Assembly: GCA_949130485.1 (NCBI GenBank)
Contig: OX422197.1
Coordinates: 4,098,205-4,162,204 of the forward strand
DNA: 64,000 bases
Direction: 5' to 3'
Origin: Agelas oroides
Lineage: Eukaryota > Porifera > Demospongiae > Agelasida > Agelasidae
Shown: in pieces, positions 49,801-61,260 of the stretch
Layout: every line of letters begins with the position of its first letter
How positions within the stretch are numbered: position 1 is the stretch's first letter
Program-made: the position numbers and the translations under genes
Notes under the pieces: model-generated
Database searches by the model: none
Told to the model about the DNA's origin: nothing
What the model saw: the letters and a program-made list of their open reading frames with translations, nothing else

Positions 49801-51364
49801 CCGTTTTAACCGCCGATGAGGTGCTGTGAAGAACTTGGAGGTTTGTTGAAGTGTCAGGAAAGATTGAGAAAGCAGTTTTCACCACTGTGAAGGTCCTGTG
49901 AAACTCGTGGAAACCTGTGTATGTGCTAGAATGACCTGATAAAGCCGAATTCACCGTCGAGGAAGTGCTGAGAAGCACGTGCAGGCCTGTTTAAGTGCTA
50001 GGAAAGATCGAGAAAGCAGTTTTCACCACTGTAAAGGTCCTGTGAAGCTTGTGCAAACCTGTGTATGTGCTGGAATGTCCTTACAAACCCGTTTTAACCG
50101 CGAGAAGGTGCTGTGAATGACGTGGAAGCTTGTTGAAGTGTCAGGACAGACCTAAAAAGCAGTTTACACCACAGTGGAAGTCCTGTGAAGCTCGTGCAAG
50201 CCTGTGTATGTGCAGGAAAGACCTGATAAAGCCGTTTTAACCGCCGATGAGGTGCTGTGAAGCACGTGCAGGCCTGTTTAAGTGCCAGGAAAGATTGAGA
50301 AAGCAGTTTTGACCACTGTAAAGGTCCTGTGAAGCTCGTGCAAGCCTGTGTATGATCTGGAATGACCTGACAAACTCGCTTTAACTGCGAGAAGGTGCTG
50401 TGAAGCACATGCAATCCTGTTTACGTGCCAGGACTGTGGAGGCCCTGTGAAGCTCGTGCAAGCCTGTCTTTGTGCGGGAAAGACTTGATGAAGCCGTTTT
50501 CACCTCCGATGAGGTGCTGTGAACCACGTGCAGGCCTGTTTAAGTACCAACAAAGATTGAGAAAGCAGTTTTCACCACTGTGAAGGTCCTGTGAAGCTCG
50601 TGCAAGCCTGTGTATGTGCTGGAATGACCTGACAAACCCGTTTTAACCGCGAGAAGGTGCTGTGAATCACGTGGAAGCTTGTTGAAGTGTCAGGAAAGAC
50701 CTAAAAAGTAATTTTCACCACAGTGGAAGTCCTGTGAAGCTCGTGCAAGCCAGTGTATGTGCGGGAAAGACCTGATAAAGCCGTTTTAACCGCCGATGAG
50801 GTGCTGTGAAGCACGTGCAGGCCTGTTTAAGTGCCAGGTAAGATTGAGAAAGCAGTTTTGACCACTATAAGGTCCTGTGAAGCTCGTGCAAGCCTGTGTA
50901 TGTTCTTGAATCACCTGACAAACCCACTTTAACTGGGAGAAGGTGCTATGAAGCACATGCAATCCTGTTTATGTGCCGGGACTGTGGAGGCCCTGTGAAG
51001 CTCGTGCAAGCCTGTCTTTGTGCCGGAAAGACTTGATGAAGCCGTTTTCACCTCCGATGAGGTACTGTGAACCACGTGCAGGCCTGTTTAAGTACCAACA
51101 AAGATTGAGAAAGCAGTTTTCACCACTGTGAAGGTCCTGTGAAGCTTGTGCAAGCCTGTGTATGTGCGGGAAAGACCTGATAAAAGCCGTTTTAACCGCC
51201 GATGAGGTGCTGTGAAGAACTTGGAGGTTTGTTGAAGTGTCAGGAAAGATTGAGAAAGCAGTTTTCACCACTGTGAAGGTCCTGTGAAACTCGTGGAAAC
51301 CTGTGTATGTGCTAGAATGACCTGATAAAGCCGAATTCACCGTCGAGGAAGTGCTGAGAAGCAC
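46811..51364. repeat. Higher-order repeat family with 1,386-bp spacing
   Basis: Four copies of a roughly 400-bp marker block start at 46811, 47649, 49583 and 50969. The last two are 1386 bp apart and the first and third 2772 bp apart, twice that; the second is off the ladder. Shared private features include GGAAAGACCTGATAAAAGCC, with one extra A, and GAAACTCGTGGAAACC. The extra A shifts the repeat's register by one base within each copy, so the indel predates the amplification. Confidence 0.85.
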
Positions 51365-54300
51365 GTGCAGGCCTGTTTAAGTGCTAGGAAAGATCGAGAA
51401 AGCAGTTTTCAACACTGTAAAGGTCCTGTGAAGCTCGTGCAAGCCTGTGTATGATCTGGAATGACCTGACAAACTCGCCTTAACTGCGAGAAGGTGCTGT
51501 GAAGCACATGCAATCCTGTTTACGTGCCAGGACTGTGGAGGCCCTGTGAAGCTCGTGCAAGCCTGTCTTTGTGCGGGAAAGACTTGATGAAGCCGTTTTC
51601 ACCTCCGATGAGGTGCTGTGAACCACGTGCAGGCCTGTTTAAGTACCAACAAAGATTGAGAAAGCGGTTTTCACCACTGTGAAGGTCCTGTGAAGCTCGT
51701 GCAAGCCTGTGTATGTGCTAGAATGACCTGATAAAGCCGAATTCACCATCGAGGAAGTGCTGAGAAGCACGTGCAGGCTTGTTGAAGCGTCAGCAAAGAT
51801 TGAGAAAGCACTTTTCACCACTGTGAAGGTCCTGTGAAGCTTGTGCAAGCCTGTGTATGTGCTGGATTGATCTGATAAAGCAGAATTCACCGTGTAGCAA
51901 GTGCTGAGAAGCGCGTGCAGGCCTGTTTAAGTACCAACAAAGATTGAGAAAGCAGTTTTCACCACTGTGAAGGTCCTGTGAAGCTCGTGCAAGCCTGTGT
52001 ATGTTCTGGAATGACCTGACAAACCCGGTATAGCTGCGAGAAGGTGCTGTGAAGCACATGCAATCCTGTTTACGTGCCGGGAATGATCGAAAGCACTTTT
52101 CCCCACTGTTGAGACCCTGTGAAGCTCGTGCAAGCCTGTCTTTGTGCGGTAAAGACCTGATAAAGCAGTTTTCACCTACGATGAGGTGCTGTGAAGCACG
52201 TGTAGGCCTGTTTAAGTACCAACAAAGATTGAGAAAGCAGTTTTCACCACTGTGAAGGTCCTGTGAAGCTCGTGCAAGCCTGTGTATGTGCTGGAATGCC
52301 CTGATACAGCCGAATTCACCGTCGAGGAAGTGCAGAGAATCACGTGCAGGCCTGTTTAAGTACCAACAAAGATTGAGAAAGCAGTTTTCACCACTGTGAA
52401 GGTCCTGTGAAGCTCGTTCAAGCCTGTGTATGTGATGGAATGATCTGATAAAGCCGAATTCACCGCCAAGGATGTGCTGTGAAACACTTGGAGGCTTGTT
52501 GAAGCGTCAGCAAAGATTGAGAAAGCATTTTTGTCCACTGTGAATGTCCTGTGAAGCTTGTGCAAGCCTGTGTATGTACGGGAAAGACCTGATAAAGTCG
52601 TTTTAACCGCCGATGAGGCGCTGTGAAGCACTTGGAGGTTTGTTGTAGTGTCAGGAAAGATTGAGAAAGCAGTTTTCACCACTGTGAAGGTCCTGTGAAG
52701 CTCGTGCAAGCTTGTGTATGTGCTTGAATGACCTGATAAAGCCGAATTCACCGTCGAGGAAGTGCTGAGAAGCACGTGCAGTACTTTTTAAGCACCAACA
52801 AAGATTGAGAAAGCAGTTTTCACCACTGTGAAGGTCCTGTGAAGCTCGTGCAAGCCTGTCTTTGTGTGGGAAAGACCTGATAAAGCCGTTTTCACCTCCG
52901 ATGAGGTGCTGTGAAGTATGTGTAGGCCTGTTTAAGTACCAACAAAGATTGAGAAAGCACTTTTCCCCACTGTGGAGACCCTGTGAAGCTCGTGCAAGCC
53001 TGTCTTTGTGCGGTAAAGACCTGATAAAGCCGTTTTCGCCTCCGATGAGGTGCTGTGAAGCACGTGTAAGCCTGTTTAAGTACCAACAAAGATTGAGAAA
53101 GCAGTTTTCACCACTGTGAAGGTCCTGTGAAGCTCGTGCAAGCCTGTGTATGTGCTGGAATTATCTGATAAAGCCGATATCACCGCCGAGGAGGTGCTGT
53201 GAAACACTTGGAGGCTTGTTGAAGCGTCAGCAAAGATTGAGAAAGCAGTTTTCGCCACTGTGAAGGTCCTGTGAAGCTTGTGCAAGCCTGTGTATGTGCT
53301 GGAATGCCCTGATACAGCCGAATTCACCCGTCGAGGAAGTGCTGAGAAGCACGTGCAGGCCTGTTTAAGTACCAACAAAGATTGAGAAAGCAGTTTTCAC
53401 CACTGTGAAGGTCCTGTGAAGCTCGTGCAAGCCTGTGTATGTGATGGAATGATCTGATAAAGCCGAATTCACCGCCAAGGAGGTGCTGTGAAACACTTGG
53501 AGGCTTGTTGAAGCGTCAGCAAAGATTTAGAAAGCAGTTTTCTCCACTGTGAAAGTCCTGTGAAGCTTGTGCAAGCCTGTGTATGTACGGGAAAGACCTG
53601 ATAAAGCCGTTTTAACCGCCGATGTGGCGCTGTGAAGCACTTGGAGGTTTGTTGTAGTGTCAGGAAAGATTGAGAAAGCAGTTTTCACCGCTGTGAAGGT
53701 CCTGTGAAGCTCGTGCAAGCCTGTGTAGGTACTAGAATGACCTGATAAAGCCGAATTCACCGTTGAGGAAGTGCTGAGAAGCACGTTCAGTCCTGTTTAA
53801 GTGCTAGGAAAGATCGAGAAAGCAGTTTTCACCACTGTGAAGGTCCTGTAAAGCTCGTGCAAGCTTGTGTATGTGCTTGAATGACCTGATAAAGCCGAAT
53901 TCACCGTCGAGGAAGTGCTGAGAAGCACGTGCAGTACTTTTTAAGCACCAACAAAGATTGAGAAAGCAGTTTTCACCACTGTGAAGGTCCTGTGAAGCTC
54001 GTGCAAGCCTGTCTTTGTGTGGGAAAGACCTGATAAAGCCGTTTTCACCTCCGATGAGGTGCTGTGAAGTATGTGTAGGCCTGTTTAAGTACCAACAAAG
54101 ATTGAGAAAGCACTTTTCCCCACTGTGGAGACCCTGTGAAGCTCGTGCAAGCCTGTCTTTGTGCGGTAAAGACCTGATAAAGCCGTTTTCGCCTCCGATG
54201 AGGTGCTGTGAAGCACGTGTAAGCCTGTTTAAGTACCAACAAAGATTGAGAAAGCAGTTTTCACCACTGTGAAGGTCCTGTGAAGCTCGTGCAAGCCTGT

Positions 54301-55423
54301 GTATGTGCTGGAATGCCCTGATACAGCCGAATTCACCGTCGAGGAAGTGCTGAGAAGCACGTGCAGGCCTGTTTAAGTACCAACAAAGATTGAGAAAGCA
54401 GTTTTCACCACTGTGAAGGTCCTGTGAAGCTCTTGCAAGCCTGTGTATGTGATGGAATCATCTGATAAAGCCGAATTCACCGCCAAGGAGGTGCTGTGAA
54501 ACACTTGGAGGCTTGTTGAAGCGTCAGCAAAGATTGAGAAAGCAGTTTTCTCCACTGTGAAAGTCCTGTGAAGCTTGTGCAACCTGTGTATGTACGGGAA
54601 AGACCTGATAAAGCCGTTTTAACCGCCGATGTGGCGCTGTGAAGCACTTGGAGGTTTGTTGTAGTGTCAGGAAAGATTGAGAAAGCAGTTTTCACCACTG
54701 TGAAGGTCCTGTGAAGCTCGTGCAAGCCTGTGTAGGTACTAGAATGACCTGATAAAGCCGAATTCACCGTTGAGGAAGTGCTGAGAAGCACGTGCAGGCC
54801 TGTTTAAGTGCTAGGAAAGATCGAGAAAGCAGTTTTCACCACTGTAAAGGTCCTGTGAAGCTCGTGCAAGCCTGTGTCTGTGCTGAAATGACCTGACAAA
54901 TCCGTTTTAAACGCGAGAAGTCGCTGTAAAACACGTGGAAGCTTGTTGAAGTGTCAGGAAAGACCTAAAAAGCAGTTTTCACCACAGTGGAAGTCCTATG
55001 AAGCTCGTGCAAGCCTGTGTATGTGCTGGAATGACCTGATAAAGCAGAATTCACCGCCAAGGAGGTGCTGTGAAACACTTGGAGGCTTGTTGAAGCGTCA
55101 GCAAAGATTGAGAAAGCAGTTTTCTCCACTGTGAAGGTCCTGTGAAGCTTGTGCAAGCCTCTGTATGTACGGGAAAGACCTGATAAAGCCGTTTTAACCG
55201 CCGATGAGGCGCTGTGAAGCACTTGGAGGTTTGTTGTAGTGTCAGGAAAGATTGAGAAAGCAGTTTTCACCACTGTGAAGGTCCTGTGTAGCTCGTGCAA
55301 GCCTGTGTATGTGCTGGAATGACCTGACAAAACCCGTTTTAACCGCGAGAAGGTGCTGTGAATCACGTGGAAGCTTGTTGAAGTGTCAGGAAAGACCTAA
55401 AAAGCAGTTTTCACCACAGTGGA

Positions 55424-58400
55424 AGTCCTGTGAAGCTCGTGCAAGCCTGTGTATGTATGGGAAAGACCTGATAAAGCCGTTTTAACCGCCCATGAGGTGC
55501 TGTGAAGAACTTGGAGGTTTGTTGTAGCGTCAGGAAAGATTGAGAAAGCAGTTTTCACCACTGTGAAGGTCCTGTGAAGCTCGTGCAAGCCTGTGTATGT
55601 GCTGGATTGACCTGATAAAGCCGAATTCACCATCGAGGAAGTGCTTGAAAAGCACGTGCTGGCCTGTTTAAGTGCTAGGAAAGATTGAGAAAGCAGTTTT
55701 AACCACTGTAAAGGTCCTGTGAAGCTCCTGCAAGCCTGTGTATGTTCTGGAATGACCTGACAAACCCGCTTTAACTGCAAGAAGGTGCTGTGAAGCACAT
55801 GCAATCCTGTTTACGTGCCAGGACTGTGGAGGCCCTGTGAAGCTCGTGCAAACCTGTGTATGTGCTGGAATGATCTGATAAAGCCGATTTAACCGCCGAG
55901 GAGGTGTTGTGAAACACTTGGAGGCTTATTGAAGCGTCAGCAAAGATTGAGAAAGCAGTTTTCACCACTGTGAAGGTCCTGTGAAGCTTGTGCAAGCCTG
56001 TGTATGTTCTGGAATGACCTGACACACCCGGTTTACCTGCGAGAAGGTGCTGTGAAGCACATGCAATCCTGTTTACGTGCCAGGAAAGATCGAAAGCACT
56101 TTTCCCCACTGTGGAGGCCCTGTGAAGCTCGTGCAAGCCTGTCTTTGTGCGGGAAAGACCTGATAAAGCCGTTTTCACCTCCGATGAGGTCCTGTGAAGC
56201 TCGTGTAGGCCAGTTTAAGTACCAACAAAGATTGAGAAAGCAGTTTTCACCACTGTGAAGGTCCTGTGAAGCTCGTGCAAGCCTGTGTATGTGTTGGAAT
56301 GACCTGACAAACCCGTTTTAACCGCGAGAAGGTGCTGTGAATCACGTGGAAGCTTGTTGAAGTGTCAGGAAAGACCTAAAAAGCAGTTTTCACCACAGTG
56401 GAAGTCCTGTGAAGCTCGTGCAAGCCTGTGTATGTGCTGGAATGATCTGAGAAAGCCGATTTCACCGGCAAGGAGGTGCTGTGAAGCATTTGGAGGCTTG
56501 TTGAAGTGTCAGGAAAGATTGAGAAAGCAGTTTTCACCACTGTGAAGGTCCTGTGAAGCTCATGCAAGCCTGTGTATGTTCTGGAATGACCTGACAAACC
56601 CGGTATAGCTGCGAGAAGGTGCTGTGAAGCACATGCAATCCTGTTTACGTGCCGGGATCGATCGAAAGCACTTTTCCCCACTGTGGAGACCCTGTGAAGC
56701 TCGTGCAAGCCTGTCTTTGTGTGGTAAAGACCTGATAAAGCCGTTTTCACCTACGATGAGGTGCTGTGAAGCACGTGTAGGCCTGTTTAAGTACCAACAA
56801 AGATTGAGAAGCAGTTTTCACCACTGTGAAGGTCCTGTGAAGCTCGTGCAAGCCTGTGTATGTGCTGGAATGCCCTGATACAGCCGAATTCACCGTCGAG
56901 GAAGTGCTGAGAAGCACGTGCAGGCCTGTTTATGTACCAACAAAGATTGAGAAAGCAGTTTTCACCACTATGAAGGTCCTGTGAAGCTCGTTCAAGCCTG
57001 TGTATGTGCTGGAATGACCTAACAAAACCCGTTTTAACCGCGAGAAGGTGCGATGAATCACGTGGAAGCTTGTTGTAGTGTCAGGAAAGATTGAGAAAGC
57101 AGTTTGCACCACTGTGAAGGTCCTGTGAAGCTCGTGCAAGCCTGTGTATGTGCTGGAATGATCTGATAAAGCCGATTTCACCGCCAAGGAGGTGCTGTGA
57201 AACACTTGGAGGCTTGTTGAAGCGTCAGCAAAGATTGAGAAAGCAGTTTTCACTACTGTGAAGGTCCTGTTAAGCTTGTGCAAGCCTGTGTATGTGCTGG
57301 ATTGACCTGATAAAGCGGAATTCACCATCGAGGAAGTGCTGAGAAGCACGTGCTGGCCTGTTTAAGTACCAGCAAAGATTGAGAAAGCAGTTTTAATCAC
57401 TGTAAAGGTCCTGTGAAGCTCCTGCAAGCCTGTGTATGTTCTGGAATGACCTGACAAACCCGCTTTAACTGCAAAAAGGTGCTGTGAAGCACATGCAATC
57501 CTGTTTACGTGCCAGGACTGTGGAGGCCCTGTGAAGCTCGTGCAAGCCTGTCTTTTTGCGGGAAAGACCTGATGAAGCCGTTTTCACCTCCGATGAGGTG
57601 CTGTGAACCACGTGCAGGCCTGTTTAAGTGCCAGGAAAGATTGAGAAAGCAGTTTTGACCACTACAAGGTCCTGTGAAGCTCGTGCAAGCCTGTGTATGT
57701 TCTTGAATCACCTGACAAACCCACTTTAACTGCGAGAAGGTGCTATGAAGCACATGCAATCCTGTTTATATGCCAGGACTGTGGAGGCCCTGTGAAGCTC
57801 GTGCAAGCCTGTCTTTGTGCCGGAAAGACTTGATGAAGCCGTTTTCACCTCCGATGAGGTACTGTGAACCACGTGCAGGCCTGTTTAAGTACCAACAAAG
57901 ATTGAGAAAGCAGTTTTCACCACTGTGAAGGTCCTGTGAAGCTCGTGCAAGCCTGTGTATGTATGGGAAAGACCTGATAAAGCCGTTTTAACCGCCCATG
58001 AGGTGCTGTGAAGAACTTGGAGGTTTGTTGTAGCGTCAGGAAAGATTGAGAAAGCAGTTTTCACCACTGTGAAGGTCCTGTGAAGCTCGTGCAAGCCTGT
58101 GTATGTGCTGGATTGACCTGATAAAGCCGAATTCACCATCGAGGAAGTGCTTGAAAAGCACGTGCTGGCCTGTTTAAGTGCTAGGAAAGATTGAGAAAGC
58201 AGTTTTAACCACTGTAAAGGTCCTGTGAAGCTCCTGCAAGGCTGTGTATGTTCTGGAATGACCTGACAAACCCGCTTTAACTGCAAGAAGGTGCTGTGAA
58301 GCACATGCAATCCTGTTTACGTGCCAGGACTGTGGAGGCCCTGTGAAGCTCGTGCAAGCCTGTGTATGTGCTGGAATGATCTGATAAAGCCGATTTAACC

Positions 58401-60132
58401 GCCGAGGAGGTGCTGTGAAACACTTGGAGGCTTATTGAAGCGTCAGCAAAGATTGAGAAAGCAGTTTTCACCACTGTGAAGGTCCTGTGAAGCTTGTGCA
58501 AGCCTGTGTTTGTTCAGGAATGACCTGACACACCCGGTTTACCTGCGAGAAGGTGCTGTGAAGCACATGCAATCCTGTTTACGTGCCAGGAAAGATCGAA
58601 AGCACTTTTCCCCACTGTGGAGGCCCTGTGAAGCTCGTGCAAGCCTGTCTTTGTGCGGGAAGGACCTGATAAAGCCGTTTTCACCTCCGATGAGGTCCTG
58701 TGAAGCTCGTGTAGGCCAGTTTAAGTACCAACAAAGATTGAGAAAGCAGTTTTCACCACTGTGAAGGTTCTGTGAAACTCGTGCAAGCCTGTGTATGTGT
58801 TGGAATGACCTGACAAACCCGTTTTAACCGCGAGAAGGTGCTGTGAATCACGTGGAAGCTTGTTGAAGTGTCAGGAAAGACCTAAAATGCAGTTTTCACC
58901 ACAGTGGAAGTCCTGTGAAGCTCGTGCAAGCCTGTGTATGTGCTGGAATGATCTGAGAAAGCCGATTTCACCGGCGAGGAGGTGCTGTGAAGCATTTGGA
59001 GGCTTGTTGAAGTGTCAGGAAAGATTGAGAAAGCAGTTTTCACCACTGTGAAGGTCCTGTGAAGCTCATGCAAGCCTGTGTATGTTCTGGAATGACCTGA
59101 CAAACCCGGTATAGCTGCGAGAAGGTGCTGTGAAGCACATGCAATCCTGTTTACGTGCCGGGATTGATCGAAAGCACTTTTCCCCACTGTGGAGACCCTG
59201 TGAAGCTCGTGCAAGCCTGTCTTTGTGCGGTAAAGACCTGATAAAGCCGTTTTCACCTACGATGAGGTGCTGTGAAGCACGTGTAGGCCTGTTTAAGTAC
59301 CAACAAAGATTGAGAAAGCAGTTTTCACCACTGTGAAGGTCCTGTGAAGCTCGTGCAAGCCTGTGTATGTGCTGGAATGCCCTGATACAGCCGAATTTAC
59401 CGTCGAGGAAGTGCTGAGAAGCACGTGCAGGCCTGTTTATGTACCAACAAAGATTGAGAAAGCAGTTTTCACCACTGTGAAGGTCCTGTGAAGCTCGTTC
59501 AAGCCTGTGTATGTGCTGGAATGACCTAACAAAACCCGTTTTAACCGCGAGAAGGTGCGGTGAATCACGTGGAAGCTTGTTGTAGTGTCAGGAAAGATTG
59601 AGAAAGCAGTTTGCACCACTGTGAAGGTCCTGTGAAGCTCGTGCAAGCCTGTGTATGTGCTGGAATGATCTGATAAAGCCGATTTCACCGCCAAGGAGGT
59701 GCTGTGAAACACTTGGAGGCTTGTTGAAGCGTCAGCAAAGATTGAGAAAGCAGTTTTCACTACTGTGAAGGTCCTGTGAAGCTTGTGCAAGCCTGTGTAT
59801 GTGCTGGATTGACCTGATAAAGCGGAATTCACCATCGAGGAAGTGCTGAGAAGCACGTGCTGGCCTGTTTAAGTGCTAGGAAAGATTGAGAAAGCAGTTT
59901 TAACCACTGTAAAGGTCCTGTGAAGCTCCTGCAAGCCTGTGTATGTTCTGGAATGACCTGACAAACCCGCTTTAACTGCAAAAAGGTGCTGTGAAGCACA
60001 TGCAATCCTGTTTACGTGCCAGGACTGTGGAGGCCCTGTGAAGCTCGTGCAAGCCTGTCTTTGTGCAGGAAAGACCTGATGAAGCCGTTTTCACCTCCGA
60101 TGAGGTGCTGTGAACCACGTGCAGGCCTGTTT
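55424..60132. repeat. Tandem pair with 2,506-bp offset
   Basis: Segment 55424-57625 (about 2.2 kb) matches 57930-60132. The offset is 2506 bp at 55771/58277, 56004/58510 and 56354/58860, and 2507 bp after a deletion near 56808 in the first copy. Shared rare markers are TATGTATGGGAAAG, GCCCATGAGG, GTGCTTGAAAAGCACG and GCAAAAAGGTGC. Between the copies, 57626-57929 is a different segment most like the 46.7-kb family. This is the longest closely matching tandem pair seen in the window. Confidence 0.88.
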
Positions 60133-61251
60133 AAGTACCAGCAAAGATTGAGAAAGCAGTTTTCACCACTGTGAAGGTCCTGTGAAGCTCGTGCAAGCCT
60201 GTGTATGTGCTGGAATGATCTGATAAAGCCGATTTAACCACCGAGGAGGTGCTGTGAAGCACATGCAATCCTGTTTACGTGCCAGGAAAGATCGAAAGCA
60301 CTTTTCCCCACTGTGGAGACCCTGTGAAACTCATGCAAGCCTGTCTTTGTGCGGGAAAGACCTGATAAAGCCGTTTTCACCTCCGATGAGGTGCAGTGAA
60401 GCTCGTGTAGGCCTGTTTAAGTACCAACAAAGATTGAGAAAGCAGTTTTCACCACAGGGAAGGTCCTGTGAAGCTCGTGCAAGCATTTGTATGTGCTGGA
60501 ATGACCTGACAAACCCGTTTTAACCGCGAGAAGGTGCTGTGAATCACGTCGAAGCTTGTTGAAGTGTCAGGAAAGACCTAAAAAGCAGTTTTCACCACAG
60601 TGGAAGTCCTGTGAAGTTCGTGCAAGCCTGTGTATGTGCGGGAAAGCCCTGATAAAGCCGTTTTAACCGCCGATGAGGTGCTGTGAAGCACGTGCAGGCT
60701 TGTATAAGTGCCAGGAAAGATTGACAAAGCAGTTTTGACCACTGTAAAGGTCCTGTGAAGCTTGTACAAACCTGTGTATGTGCTGGAATGTCCTGACAAA
60801 CCCGTTTTAACCGCGAGAAGGTGCTGTGAATCACGTGGAAGCTTGTTGAAGTGTCAGGAAAGACCTAAAAAGCAGTTTTCACAACAGTGGAAGTCCTGCG
60901 AAGCTTGTGCAAGCCTGTGTATGTGCGGGATAGACCTGATAATGCCGTTTTAATCGCCGATGAGGTGCTGTGAAGCACGTGCAGGCCTGTTTAAGTGCCA
61001 GGGAAGATTGAGAAAGCAGTTTTGACCACTGTAAAGGTCCTGTGAAGCTCGTGCAAGCTTGTGTATGTTCTGGAATGACCTGACAAACCCGCTTTAACTG
61101 CAGTGAAGCACATGCAATCCTGTTTACGTGCCAGGACTGTGGAGGCCCTTCGAAGCTCGTGCAAGCCTGTCTTTGTGCGGGAAAGACCTGATGAAGCCGT
61201 TTTCACCTCCGATGAGGTGCTGTGAACCACGTGCAGGCCTGTTTAAGTACC

Positions 61252-61260
61252 AACAAAGAT
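61252..61260. other. Empty-site paralogue of the 4.7-kb transposon insertion
   Basis: The string AACAAAGAT occurs here once, with the same flanks (GTTTAAGTACC before, TGAGAAAGCAG after) that surround the duplicated 9-mer at 4694-4702 and 5368-5376. Offsets confirm paralogy: upstream markers at 4020-4672 correspond to 60578-61230 with a constant 56558 bp. A second equivalent site is 61792-61800. It is annotated because it shows the uninterrupted state of the locus. Confidence 0.8.
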
